Origin: Megalobrama amblycephala
Lineage: Eukaryota > Chordata > Actinopteri > Cypriniformes > Xenocyprididae
DNA: 64,000 nt
Direction: 5' to 3'
Assembly (NCBI RefSeq): GCF_018812025.1
Contig: NC_063045.1
Location: forward strand, 50,985,079 to 51,049,078
The first letter of the stretch is position 1. Each line of letters starts with the position of its first letter. A model generated the notes under the pieces. It searched no databases and was not told the DNA's origin. It saw only the letters and a list, made by a program, of their open reading frames with translations. Of the stretch, positions 35,091 through 47,190 are shown one piece after another. Both the position numbers and the translations under genes were made by a program.

Positions 35091-35874
35091 TAAAGGGTTA
35101 TTTCAACCACAAAATTAAAATTCTGTAATTTATTACTCACCCTCATGCCGTTCCACACCCGTAAGACCTTCGTTCATCTTCAGAACACAAATTAAGATAT
35201 TTTAGTTGAAATCCGATGGCTCCATGAAGCCTCCATAGCCAGCAATGACATTTCCTCTCTCAAGATCCATAAAAGTACTAAAAACACATCTAAATCAGTT
35301 CATGTGAGTACAGTGGTTCAATATTAATATTATAAAGCGACAAGAATATTTTTGGTGTGCCAAAAAAACAAAATAACGACTTATATAGTGATGGCCGATT
35401 TCAAAACACTGCTTCAGGAAGCTTCGGAGCATAATGAATCAGCGTGTCGAATCAGCTGTTCGGAGCGCTGTGATTTCAGCATTTTGGCAGTTTGACATGC
35501 GATCTGAATCATGATTCGACACACGGATTCATAACACTCCGTAGCTTCCTGAAGCAGTGTTTTGAAATCGGCCATCACTAAAAAAGTCGTTATTTTGTTT
35601 TATTGGCGCACCAAAAATATTCTTGTCGCTTTATAATATTAATATTGAACCACTGTACTCACATGAACTGATTTAGATGTGTTTTTAGTACTTTTATGGA
35701 TCTTGAGAGAGGAAATGTCATTGCTGGCTATGGAGGCTTCATGGAGCCATCGGATTTCAACTAAAATATCTTAATTTGTGTTCTGAAGATGAACGAAGGT
35801 CTTACGGGTGTGGAACGGCATGAGGGTGAGTAATAAATGACAGAATTTTCATTTTTGGGTGAACTAACCCTTTA
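35091..35874. mobile_element. 784-bp near-perfect palindromic MITE
   Basis: The element starts TAAAGGGTTA and ends TAACCCTTTA. The arms (about 35115-35365 and 35608-35850) are reverse complements with almost no mismatch over more than 230 bases, for example ATTACTCACCCTCATGCCG against CGGCATGAGGGTGAGTAAT. The central loop, about 35370-35600, also has a paired segment around CTTCAGGAAGCTTC / GAAGCTTCCTGAAG-like sequence. There is no coding frame. It belongs to the TTAAAGGGWTAGTTCACCC class common in cyprinids. Confidence 0.85.
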
Positions 35875-35960
35875 AAATGCAAAATAAAGAATCTAGGGGT
35901 GGGCATGATAAACTGTTGCTGTGCTGCACGGTCACAAAAGCTTGTAATTTGCATGTGTTT

Positions 35961-37374
35961 TTAAAGGGTTACACCCAAAAATGAAAATGCTGTCATTAAT
36001 TACTCACCCTCATGTCGTTCTACACCCGTAAGACCTTCATACATCTTCGGAACACAAATTAAGATATTTTAATATGACTCGTCCATAGACAACAATATAA
36101 TCAGTACTTTCAAGGTCCAGATAGGTGCTAAAGACATTATTTAAAAAAGTTGACGTGACTGCAGTGGTTCAACCTTAATTTTATGAAGCGACGAGAATAC
36201 TTAAATAGTTCATTTGAAAAAACAGATAACTCCATTTTTATTAATTCTCACAAAATGTGTTTTTTTATTGTGCATTCCAAGTAATATCAATCAAACTGCA
36301 AACTGCAAAAATACAGATAACTTACAAAATTAAAGTTCATTGAAAGTATGTTTTTTTATATATATTAACAGTTTGTTTTTTAGCAAAAGCAGATAACTCC
36401 AACAGTCGCTTTTTGGCAAAGCTGATAACTCCACATTTTAGTTAAACAAAACCAAGGAATTGCTTTGTAATTGCATTTAAAACACACTCAAACACACGTG
36501 TACACAGAAACACACACTCTCACACACACACACAGGCATGCACGCATGTCGAGATTATAAATCCTCGATCACTTTTAGTCCGCTTCGATGAAACTCCCCT
36601 CAGCTAGCGCGTCTTATTGAAGTGACTAACAGCCTTGTCACCTGACCTGAATACTGCTGATTCGCTAAAACGGACTTATTAGTTTCTGTACACAAACAAA
36701 ACGGGCGCTTGTCGGTTTCTGCTGTAAAACATGAACTCGCGATGCCTTGACAGTGGACAATACCGGCTTTTCAGTTCAGAACGTGCTATATTTGGAGAAT
36801 AATGCACGGCAGTTAGTTGATTTTTTATTTTTTTATTTTTTTAAAGTGGCGTTTATCGTTTTTTGCAAATGAATTATTCACTTTTTTGTACGCAAAAACA
36901 AAACAAAACAAAAATAACGACTTTATTCAATGATTTCCGTCCGAACTGAGGTCGTATTCACGTGGGCAGCACAACGCATTTGTGTGATGCTGACGCAGGA
37001 GCCGGACAATACTGAGCCAGCATTCGGACGTAAACACGGAAGCTCTGCAATCTGTTCACTGCGCCAACTGTGTAACAGACTGACAGGGAAGAGGAAAAAT
37101 TGTTGAATAAAGTCATTAGTTTTGTTTTTGCGCATAAAATGCATTCTTGTTGCTTCATAAAATTAAGGTTGAACCACTGCAGTGACATCAACTTTTTTTT
37201 TTACATCTGGACCTTTCTGGACCTTGAAAGTGATGATTATTTTGAGTCATATTCCTCTCGGATTTCATCAAAAACATCTTAATTTGTGTTCTGAAGATGA
37301 ATGAAGGGTTTGTAATGACATAAGGGTGAGTAATTAATTACAGAATTTTCATTTTTGGGTTAACTAACCCTTAA
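35961..37374. mobile_element. Second palindromic MITE of the same class, interrupted
   Basis: The left arm runs from TTAAAGGGTTACACCC with CATCTTCGGAACACAAATTA. The right arm ends GAATTTTCATTTTTGGGTTA, then ACTAACCCTTAA. Arms near the loop pair across GTGGTTCAACCTTAATTTTA and its complement at about 37155. The loop contains CpG-rich sequence (36893-37120). The insert 36204-36878 splits the left half. Confidence 0.75.
36204..36878 (-). mobile_element. Family X copy B, a TIR element inserted in the palindromic MITE
   Basis: The insert starts AATAGTTCATTTGAAAAAA and ends TTTTTTGCAAATGAATTATT, an imperfect 19-bp inverted pair. Much of its interior is the reverse complement of 5915-6562, including the CTCAGCTAGCGCGTC and ATAAATCCTCGATCAC phrases. 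No transposase frame was found. Confidence 0.7.
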
Positions 37375-37926
37375 GCATTACGGTTTAAAAACAAGTGTAA
37401 ATTTTAATTTAATTAAAGTCTATGCAGTGTTTTTGATAAAAATTTGATTACATTATACAATTTATGCAGTATTTCTTTTTTCTAGTGCTTGAAGTTGTTC
37501 AGGTAGGTCTATTTCATTGTCTCTGTTATTTTGTTTTCCTATATGCTTGTAATTAATTTGTTTGTTCTTATTTTATCACTGACTGTTTACATGTCTTCAG
37601 TAAGCTTTTTTTTTCTTTCTTTTTTAGTTTGGCTACTGTTAGTTTTTTGAGATATTGAAATTGGTCACAGGAATTATTAAATTTCAATGGTATCAAAAAT
37701 AATATTTTTATTTAAATATAATTTTTTATATTTATTTTTATTGTGAAATAAAATAATTCATATCGTGGTATAAGATTTTGGTCATATCGCCCACCCCTAA
37801 AAGCATCATTACTTGTGTTTTACAACTTCTGAACCTCACTTTGTGTAAAATATTTATTTATTTGCCATATGATGGTCAGTAAATATGCTAAAGTTCACTA
37901 ACTCTCTTGTGGTTTTGTGTGTTTAG

Positions 37927-38047
37927 ACCCTCCCAGTGTTTCAGATGGCAGAGATGTTGGCGTGACCCTGGGTCAGAGAGGTGTCCTGGAGTGTGAGGCA
38001 GATGCTGTACCCGAGGCAGATTTTGAGTGGTACAGAGATGACAGGAG
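37927..38047 (+). CDS. ntm: ntm exon: first half of Ig domain 3
   Basis: This 121-nt exon starts in phase 1 and ends in phase 2. It follows acceptor GTGTTTAG and is closed by GTATGG. It reads (N)YPPSVSDGRDVGVTLGQRGV, then LECEADAVPEADFEWYRDD and RR. YPP is the IgLON Ig3 start, the Cys in LECEA is the first disulphide Cys, and the Trp in FEWYR is the core Trp. The GVLECEA-AVP-A-FEWY pattern is characteristic of the NTM/OPCML pair. Confidence 0.92.
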
Positions 38048-39486
38048 GTATGGCATATCACTTCAGGATATTCTGCTTCATCTGTTCCTTTCTTTGGGAT
38101 AAAACCATAACCTAGAAGTTTATGGAATTATAGATGGTTACAATAACAATACTGAATTTTGATCCCACTATATTATATGACTTAAACTGCTATGCCATTT
38201 AAATCATTCATTTGGTACAATGCACTTATTGTGCACTTACATGTTTTTAAATACCTGCATATAATTAGATTGGTAGCACTTTATTTTACAGTCCTGTTTT
38301 GCATGAACATACTATGTACTTATTAGTAATGACACTTACTAGGTACTAACCCTGTCCTACCCCTAAACCTTAACTTAACCCATGTAGTTACCTTACACTA
38401 CTCAGTACTTTTGTGGGCAAGTACACTCTAAAAAATGCAGTTTAAAAACAACCCAAGTTGGGTTGAAAATGGACAAACCCTATGACTGGGTTGTTTTAAC
38501 CCAGCCGGTTGCCCAATATACTGGGCAGTTTTATTTAACCCAACTATTGTTTAAATATTGCTATATGACTGGTTTAAAATGAACTCAAAATAGGTTGGAA
38601 ATTAAAAATCAGACACATAATTAGTAGAGACAACAACAATAATAAAAAAAAGGTGAACATTTATTAATAAGCAATTTAATAAATGTCTATTGTTTAATTA
38701 TTATTCATTAAACTTAGTAACAATAGTTTAAAATATATAATTACAATTATATATAAACATATATATTATAATGTTAACCCTTTTCTTACACCTTAACCCC
38801 TCCTTAAATCTAACCATACCATGGAACCTGTCCGTAACCTTACTCGTATCCCACCTTAGAAGCAAAAAAAAAGTGTTTTGCAATACAACATGTACACAAT
38901 AAGTACGTTGTACCCAACATTTTTTGATGTAAGTAGACACCTAAGAGAGTGACCCAGTTTTTTTTTTTTTTTTTTTTTTTTTTTACTACAAGTGATTTGT
39001 ACAGTAACAGCTAGTTATTGACAAGAGTTTATTGTATCTGCTGTACAATATGTCAGATTTATAATATTGATAGTGACACTGAGAGGTGAAGGACAAATAT
39101 ATTAGCTGCACATGTCTGACTAGATGTGCTGTCGTACATTTACTGTTTTCAACAGAAAAATACTTCACATTTGAGTGCCTTTGGCTGGATGCGTCTCAGT
39201 ATGTTCTCTCAAACTGTCTTTGATGTCAAGTGAAGAATAAGTTGTCACAATGTTGTATCATAATTAAATGTGCATAAGCGCGCGTGTGCATGTCCCTCTG
39301 CGTGCTGCTGCCAGTAATTCAATCCTGCAGTTTTGCCTCCTTTGAATGTATCCAGGCCCACCGCAATCTGCGTCCGAAAATGTTGATGCTGTCATAAATG
39401 TAACCTCAAGCTTCAAAGGAGGCTCTGATGTAGCGTAAACAAGGCCAGGCTGATTCAAGTCTCTCCATTTGCTGACTGTTTCCCAG
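38048..39486 (+). other. ntm intron inside Ig3
   Basis: This 1.4-kb intron contains a TAGCACTTTATTTTACAG-type MITE piece (about 38267-38405) and an ACACTCTAAAAAATGC element with ACCCAAGTTGGGTTG sequence (about 38424-38600). A T run of about 30 lies at 38959-38984. The remainder, including 39000-39480, shows nothing recognisable. Confidence 0.7.
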
Positions 39487-39638
39487 GATCTTCAATGGCT
39501 TTGATGGCATAGAGATCGAGGATGCCGGAGCACTTTCAAAGCTGACTTTCTTCAACGTGTCCGAGGCAGACTACGGCAATTACACTTGTGTCGCTATCAA
39601 CAAACTTGGGAGCGCTAACACAAGCATCGTCCTGTACG
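39487..39638 (+). CDS. ntm: ntm exon: second half of Ig domain 3
   Basis: This 152-nt exon has acceptor TTTCCCAG and donor GTAAGT. It enters in phase 2 and leaves in phase 1. It reads [18 protein letters not shown], then [20 protein letters not shown] and [12 protein letters not shown]. The DYGNYTC stretch holds the second Ig3 Cys and the conserved Tyr corner. NVS, NYT and NTS are potential N-glycosylation sites. Its length equals that of the opcml exon at 63815-63966, as expected for paralogues. Confidence 0.93.
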
Positions 39639-39947
39639 GTAAGTTTCAGTGGTTGATGGTTTTAATCAAGTTTTAAAGCAGTTTGGAGCCTCTTCACAAT
39701 TCTTCGATTAGTTTAATGTACAAATGGTGGTTTGGAAGATAGTTATGTCTCATTTTTTGCTTAAACTTTCGTTCAACAAAGCTGAACGAAAGCAGAACTT
39801 CCAGCTGATAACGTTCCTGTAAACATTCTGAATTTCCACTTGGTAGTTTCTGAGCCGTGAAACTATTAATCTTTGAGATTTCCATCTCAGGATTCTCCTT
39901 CATTTGCTTTTGATTCATGTTTTTATGTTTGTTTTTTGTTGATGTAG

Positions 39948-39983
39948 AAATAATTGAACCCACTAGTTCAACGCTATTGCAAG
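39948..39983 (+). CDS. ntm: ntm 36-nt cassette micro-exon
   Basis: After acceptor TTGATGTAG, 36 nt encode (E)IIEPTSSTLLQ before donor GTTAGT. It enters and leaves in phase 1 and is a multiple of three, so it can be included or skipped without disturbing the frame. It lies 309 bp after the Ig3 exon. The Ser/Thr-rich peptide would lengthen the stem between Ig3 and the GPI anchor and could be O-glycosylated. A similar EPTSSTLLQ peptide is recalled from neurotrimin isoforms; this was not checked against a database. Confidence 0.7.
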
Positions 39984-42900
39984 GTTAGTAGTGTGCATGG
40001 GAATGTAGTGTTCTGATCACCTCCTAAAGCATGTTCCGGTGCGTTTAATAACCAAAGAAGATGCAAACATGGTTATTTTCACATCAACCGCAATGTGACG
40101 ATGCCAAGTTGTTGATATATATATTTTATCGGCGAGGTCGACTCACAAATTTTCCCTGATTTGAACAGGGTAATATAATTGTCGTGCCTCGTCTGACAGA
40201 ATGTGATTGTCAGATTGTAAATTGGCCACTTGCTATTCCTATTAAGGGGTTATTAGCTTAAAATCCCATTTTGTAATGTCAATAATATATTCAACACATT
40301 GAGTGACAGTCTCAATTGCCGCTCGGAATTGGCGGGGTACTGACATGCCTCGTTCTGCCTTCAGTCACTGTGGGTTGATGAATGGGTCTCTGTTTTCTGT
40401 AGCCTAAACATGTTTCTCTTTCTCTTCTGTCACTTTCTTTCCTGTCTAACCTTCCTCCACCATGGCATGGCTTCATTATGTCAATGCATGCTCTCATCCA
40501 CTGTTTGTAAGTACATGTTTGCATCATATGATGTCTTTTGATGTTTGTGGAATTGTGAGTGCTTCATTATTACTCAGTTGATGAGGAATGTACTTAAAGG
40601 AAAATTGTCATCATTTACTTGCACTCATACTGTGTTCCACAGAACAGAAAAAGAAAGTGAAATACCGTTCTCTAGTCCGTGCAATTACAATGAACAGGGA
40701 CTGGAGCTTTCAAGCTTCAAAAAGAATGCAAGAAAACATTATGAAAATATCCTAAAAGTGCTGTAGTCCAAGACTTCTGAAGTCACACCATAGTTTGAGA
40801 GCATTAGTAATGGCCAAAATCATTCTTTTGAGTCATATGAATCATTTGATTCGATTCACAAATTCAGCCTGAATGATTCATTTGAATTGGACCTCAAGAT
40901 TAACTCACTGACACAGTGATCTAGTTGCAGTGGTTAACAGCTCAATGAAGGTGAAGATTATCAGTTCAGTTTCATTCTGTTCCTCAGGCAGATCTATCAT
41001 TTGACTTTAGAACACTTGAAATATGAACACATGCACCGTGATACTTTTATGGTACTTTTGCATCCTTTTTGAAGCCTGAAAAGCCTGAAAGCTTCGGTCC
41101 CTGATCGTTATAGTAGCATGGAAAAGAACGAACAGTGTATTATTACACAGAAGAAAGAAAGTCAGGTTTGGAATGACATGAGGGTGAAATGATGACAGAT
41201 TTTTTTTTTTTTTTCCTTAAATGTACATTTGCCCCTTACAAAAAAGTGCCATGGTCTTACCTGGAGATAATAACCATGGTAACACACAATGGTTTATGGT
41301 ACATAAATCATACAGTACTATGGTATATTTCAACTCAATATACTATGGAACTGCCACAGACAGTAGGAGAGACCGGGGTCAATTTACTTTTTTACATTTT
41401 ATTCTTTATTTTTTTTCTACAATTTTTCCATATTTTTGATATAAAAACTGTACTAACATGAATACTACCATTAATACTCTTACGTTGGGAAAGATCATAT
41501 TGAATTTCAGACAAGAAGTCATGTTAAAATTGCAGTTATAAGAGCACACTTTAAGATTAACCAATAAATCTAAAATTTGCCATTGATTAATACATAATAC
41601 AGTTTTATAATAGTTTGCATATTAAATGGTACTGATTCTTTTAGCTGTGTTGAATATTATGTTTAAAGCAAAGGTCAAAGTGAGACCTATATTATTTGAA
41701 ATATTTTTTACTAAAATATACTTCTTATCCGCTAATTCAAGAACAACCTTAACCTAAATAGAAATAATATTCATTACATGTTTAAAAGATTAAACCTTTT
41801 AATTCAGTCACACAGTTTTTTTATAACAAGGGTTGCAGAGTTGAGATAAAATGTGAAATTGAGCAAAAAGCATGTGTTTACTTACAGTCTCTCATTAAAA
41901 TAATTACTTGAAAAAAATACGTTCTCCTTTAAACCTCAACATCTTTTTATTTTTCTGTCAAACCATTGCACGTTTTTGTGGCATTGAGAGTCTTTACCGA
42001 GCATATGCTGAATAAATATCACTCTAACTTGCTTGTGATTGAAGACATCTAGTGTGTTATAATTGCCTCTGGTCTTTCCTACTTTTTTGTAAGGAGTCAT
42101 TTCTCACCTGCATATGTTGTTGATGGTTGTTACTGATTTGTCCTTGTATTGTCCTTTAATCTTTCTTCTCTGCCAAGAATAGAAATCTTGTCCTGACCAA
42201 CTTTTCTCCACTCTCTGGCCTAAAAAAAAAGCGTGGGATTGGTAACCATGTCCTCTCCGGAGAGTCATTAATTGCATTGAATTTGATTGTGAGAACCTCA
42301 CATTAGTATAATTACACTTGTGCAGGATTTACTCTAAGCTGTGGCTGCAGAATAATTGGATAGCTGTCCCTAAAGAAAGTCTACCATACTCTCCTAAATC
42401 CAGGGGAAATTAGACTTCAGTCTAAAAGGCCCATCAAAGAGAAGGATTTAATAGACACCCATACTAATGCCATGACATAACGTTTGTTTTGTTGGGACTG
42501 AATATTGGGGCTCTCTGATCTTTCACAGCAAATGTGAAACAAAAAAGGGAAAGTAATCAAATATCTACAAAACTCCTAAAGAGACATGGTGATGGTAAAA
42601 AAAAAAAAAAAAAAAATATGAGATGGGAGAAAAAATTATAGCTTTTGCAGCATTGACATAGCATTGACAGCTATAAATGTTGTGTGTTCCCCTGAGAAAC
42701 TTTGCATTCACTAGCAAAACTTTTGAGTTCTTTGTGAGCTTATCCTCCCATCTCATATTTTTTTCTATTACCATGTCCTTTTAGAGGCTCTGTAAATATC
42801 TGTTCTCACCAAGAGTGGAAACAAATCTTGTTCAATAAATTAAACTAATTAAACTTTACATCTGTTTGTGTATATGTATATACTAGGGGTTGCGTGACTA

Positions 42901-43901
42901 CTTTTTTAATTGACTAGTTGGCCAGAAAAGTAGTAGACTAGTCTGTTGTGTTGTACATTGACTCGCCACATGCCATCAGCAGTCCAAATATATCATGGCA
43001 AATACCATATCTACACTGTAGAAACAAAATAGATTGCTTTTATTTTAATAAGTGAAGTTGCCTACACTGTGTACTGCGCGATGTCTTTGCTGTGTAGACA
43101 TTCGGTAACAAGAATATATCCCATGCCACTGAGATGATGTGTGCAATATCTCCACTGCCAGAATCATGCTGCTTGTGTTGTGTTGAACGGGGTATAAAAT
43201 ACCTCACACTCGCTTATAGTTTCTGTCAGTTTCTGGACAGTGTTCAGCGCAATGTGTGTAGGATAACGATGGTACACGATACTTGAAACCTAATTTTATG
43301 TACATAATTTGCTCATGATGTTACAGTCTGTGACGGACAATTATTTCAGTGGTCTTGGTTCCAGAAGTGTTCACCTCAGTCATTCTCTTCCTAGGGATTT
43401 CAGAAAGTTAATCAATCAAGAGTTTAAAGACATGAACCAAACCGACCAGCTCTGAGATTAAATCAAATATTGTAATGGTGATTCAAGCAAAAAAAAAAAA
43501 AAAGTATTTAAAAATCTAAGACAATAACACTGGTGCACCTTTTATATGACCTATGTAACCCATGAAAACACAATCTTTTTATAATTAAAGGGGCTATATG
43601 TAGAATTCAGAAACCTTGTTATTAGCGACCCTGGTGGCAATTAAGCGAACTGCAACCAGCAACTTACAGCTCATGCTCACACTCGTGCACATGTAACATA
43701 CAAGAGACTGAATATGATTCAATGCCCCAAAATACTAACAACAAAGTTCTCATTTTCATTCTTCGCTTAGGGTTAAAAAGAAGTTGGAAATACTTTTGCA
43801 GCGATATACTGTTAATGAACATCCTGACGCCGTCCACGCTGCTGAGAGTGACAATTAGAAGAATATGTAAATATGAAAAGCACACAGCAGGAAAGCAGCA
43901 G

Positions 43902-44329
43902 TTAAAGGGATAGTTCACCCAAAAATGAAAATTTGATGTTTATCTGCTTACACCCAGGGCATCCAGGATGTAGATAACTTTGTTTCTTCAGTAGAACACA
44001 AATGATGATTTTTAACTGTCAGTTGTAAAAATGCAAGGCAATGGACATAGTGGTGTATTAGAGATAAAAAATTATATAAATACTTTCCGTTTTCTAACAC
44101 AAACCGATCGTTTTGTGTCTTAGGACATCATTGTGTCGTCACGAGCCACAGGGTTTAATTTGGATTTGTCTGTGCATGTTTTTTTTTTTTACTCTTATAG
44201 TCGAAGTTCCCATTGCCATGCATTATACGACTGACAGACGGCAACAGTTGGAGTTTGTGTTCTACTGAAGAAACAAAGTTACCTACATCTTGGATGCCCT
44301 GGGGGTTTTTGGGTGAACTATCCCTTTAA
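43902..44329. mobile_element. MITE with TTAAAGGGATAGTTCACCC ends (inner)
   Basis: The ends are TTAAAGGGATAGTTCACCC and GGGTGAACTATCCCTTTAA, a perfect 19-bp inverted pair. Arms continue to pair (GGGCATCCAGGATGTAGATA against TACATCTTGGATGCCC). Length 428 bp. Confidence 0.85.
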
Positions 44330-44491
44330 GAAGGCATCTGTTTATAGCGATGTGGATATGTTTGCACCAGCTCTGTCATTTACCGGCATCATATTGACAG
44401 ATGAGGTCATTAAAATTACACTGTTATGATTGTTTGATTATAAAGTGTAATTGAGACTATAGATCTGGCTATGTGAGACTGTAGATTGAAA

Positions 44492-44841
44492 TTAAAGGAT
44501 TAGTCCACTTTTAAATAAACTTTTCCTGATAATTTACTTACCCCCATGTCATCCACGAAACTGGTGCTGCGTGTAGGACATACAGCGTAAGTGTTTTGAA
44601 GAATGTGGAAAGCGGAAGTACGTTCAAGGCGATATTTTGTGTTTATAAAGCATATACAGTTGTATTTTTTTCTGAAAATGACCGATCGTTTCGCTAGATA
44701 AGACCCTTATTCCTCGTCTGGCATTGTTTAAAGCCCTTTGAAGCTGTACTGAAACTGTAATTTTGACCTTCAACCGTCTGGAGGCCATTGAAATCCACTA
44801 TAAGGAGAATAATCAAAAACCTTAGTGGACTAATCCTTTAA
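44492..44841. mobile_element. MITE with TTAAAGGATTAGTCCACTT ends (inner)
   Basis: The left end is TTAAAGGATTAGTCCACTTT and the right end is TTAGTGGACTAATCCTTTAA, a near-perfect inverted pair over 350 bp. It is a second subfamily of the same superclass as 43902-44329. Confidence 0.8.
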
Positions 44842-45819
44842 TATAATTTCTTTGCATGACTCATTGACATTAGCAGAAATGACTGAGTCCTTCACATAAA
44901 AATCAGTCTATAGGCTTTCATAGACAACCTAGGAAGTCGAGGAAGCTCTCATTTTTAAAGATTAATTACAAGCTGTTCACACATTGGCAATAAAAAAAAC
45001 ATTAATTCATGAAATTTCTTACATATAGTCTCTTTAATTAGTCAATAGTTTTAAGTATAAAATTCTATTAACTTTTTTCAATAAATCATTTTTTGAGAGT
45101 GTACTTCATTAAGTCATTCGCAGTGCTACATGGAAGTGGGTGGTTGTTAATCAGATCTTTTGCAATGGATCTCATTTCCATGGTAACCATACTTTATAAT
45201 GGTTAGATCCAAGGAGTATTGTGAGTAATGTAGTTCTTCATTGGGAAATTGACTATCAAACATGATTTTATTAATATTAGTATTATATTTTTAAATTAGG
45301 CTGAATCACACTGACTTGTTGCCTACACTGATACATATTTTATCACTTAACATCCTTGGAGTGCTTGGTAGGTCTGGCTTGAAAGGTTTATATGTTCAAA
45401 AAAAAAAAAAAAAAATCAATTTCTCTATGGAGAAAATGAATGGGATTTTTACTTGTGGAACCCGGCTGTTGCACTCTATTGAACAAATGCAGCTGTAGTC
45501 TAACTGAGTAGTCGGTGCAACCCCTAAATATATATACACATACAGTATATTTCAACATTGAAAAGTGGAGGTCAGAAAGAGTGTGTATTGCACGTTAGAT
45601 GTTATTACCATATGTTTGTTTTAATGAGATGTTTGACTGTCCCAAGCTCTTGACAAGGTAACAAACCAAAGACTAGAACTAGCCACATGTCTCCTGCTAA
45701 ACCATAATACAGAGCTGAATCTCACAAAACCATATCCAGGTCAGATTTTACCATAAAATCAAAATGAAAATATAAGAAAGTGTATTTTTCATTTTATATA
45801 GAACCATTAAGATCTATAT

Positions 45820-45852
45820 ACTACTGTTCAAAAGTCAAAAGGGGTTGGTAAG

Positions 45853-45931
<79 letters not shown>

Positions 45932-46464
45932 TACAGTCCAAAAGTTTGGAACCACGAAGATTTTTTATGTTTTTAAAAGAAGTTTCGTCTGCTCACCAAG
46001 GCTACATTTATTTAATTAAAAATACAGTAAAAAAACAGTAATATTGTGAAATATTATTACAATTTAAAGTAACTGTTTTCTATTTGAATATATTTCACAA
46101 AGTAATTTATTCCTGTGATGGCAAAGCTGAATTTTCAGCATCATTACTCCAGTCTTCAGTGTCACATGATCCTTCAGAAATCATTCTAATATGCTGATCT
46201 GCTGCTCAAGAAACATTTAATGTGTACAATTGTACAAAATATTTGTGTACAATATTTTTTTTCAGGATTATTTGATGAATAGAAAGTTCAAAAGAACAGT
46301 GTTTATCTGAAATCTAATCTTTTGTAACATTATAAATGTCTTTACTGCCACTTTTGATTGATTTACTGCATCCTTGCTGAATAAAAGTATTCATTTCTTT
46401 AATTTCTTTTCAAAAAAATATAAATAAAAATTCTTACTGACCCCAAACTTTTGAACGGTAGTGT
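45820..46464 (+). mobile_element. GACCCCAAACTTTTGAA repeat, full copy with internal (TA)n
   Basis: The copy runs from ACTACTGTTCAAAAGTC to CCCCAAACTTTTGAACGGTA, then GTGTA. It encloses a (TA)n tract at 45857-45928 and a second inner start, ACAGTCCAAAAGTTTGGAAC, at about 45935. Typical internal phrases are TTTCAGCATCATTACTCCAG and CACATGATCCTTCAGAAATC. Confidence 0.75.
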
Positions 46465-46476
46465 ATAATGCTACAG

Positions 46477-46841
46477 AAGCTTTGTATTTCAGATAAATGC
46501 TGTTCTTTTGAACTTTCCATTCATCAAGGAATCCTGAAAAAAAAAGTACACAACTGTTTTCAACATTGAAAATAATCATAAATGTTTATTGAGCAGCAAA
46601 TCAGCATATTAGAATGATTTCTGAAGGATCATGTGACACTGAAGACTGGAGTAACGATGCTGAAAATTCAGCTTTGCATCACAGGAATAAATTACTTTGT
46701 CAAATATATTTAAATAGTACACAGTTATTTTAAATTGTAATAATATTTCACAATATTACTGTTTTTACTGTACTGGTGAGCAGACGAAACTTCTTTTAAA
46801 AACATTAAAAATCTTAGTGGTTCCAAATTTTTGGACTGTAC

Positions 46842-46845
<4 letters not shown>
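46477..46845 (-). mobile_element. GACCCCAAACTTTTGAA family, inverted neighbouring copy
   Basis: This copy reads in the opposite direction to 45935-46460. It starts with TGCTGTTCTTTTGAACTTTC and ends GTTCCAAATTTTTGGACTGT, then ACTGTG. Together the two copies form a long inverted repeat flanking about 20 bp. Confidence 0.75.
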
Positions 46846-46905
<60 letters not shown>

Positions 46906-46911
46906 TATATA
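46842..46911. repeat. Compound (TG)n(AT)n(AC)n microsatellite
   Basis: TG units, about 20 AT units and 8 AC units run together between two repeat copies. Confidence 0.95.
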
Positions 46912-47190
46912 TTTTCAGCATCATTACTCCAGGCATCAGTGTCACATGATCCTTCAGAAATCATTCAGATATGCTGATTTGGTATTCAAGTGACATTTCT
47001 TATTATTATCAATGTTGAAAACAGTTGTGTTGATTAATTATTGTGGAAACATTTCTTTGATGAAAGTTCAAAAGAGCAGCATTTATTTAAAAAAAGGTTT
47101 TTGTAAAATGTAAAAGTCTTTTGATCAATTTATTGCAAACTTTTTTTTTTTTTTTTTAAATCTTACTGCCTGCAAACTTTTGAATGGTGG
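46912..47190 (+). repeat. GACCCCAAACTTTTGAA family, truncated third copy
   Basis: The copy begins mid-element (TTTTCAGCATCATTACTCCA) and ends near GCAAACTTTTGAATGGTGG. It has lost the left terminus. Confidence 0.65.

Larger units (their letters stand above)
34853..37926 (+). other. ntm intron between Ig2 and Ig3 exons
   Basis: The 3.1-kb intron is dominated by two related palindromic MITEs (35091-35874 and 35961-37374, the latter carrying an insertion). The last 550 bp (37375-37926) is AT-rich and shows no feature. Confidence 0.85.
43585..45037. mobile_element. Middle element of the stack (TTAAAGGGGCTATATGTA ends)
   Basis: The left end is TTAAAGGGGCTATATGTAGA and the right end is TTACATATAGTCTCTTTAA, an inverted pair. 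It contains two smaller MITEs at 43902-44329 and 44492-44841. Confidence 0.6.
42894..45527. mobile_element. Outer TIR element (TAGGGGTTGC ends) of a nested stack
   Basis: The left end is TAGGGGTTGCGTGACTACTT and the right end is GTAGTCGGTGCAACCCCTAA, an inverted pair of the hAT type. Its interior (CTAGTCTGTTG, GTTGCACTCTATTGAAC) partly recurs at about 59028-59650, another damaged copy. Three further MITEs sit inside it. Confidence 0.6.

Noticed and set aside
40500..40520. Extra cassette exon ending at the TTTGTAAGTAC donor
   Set aside because: The donor looks good but no acceptor gives an open frame in phase 1 without a stop.
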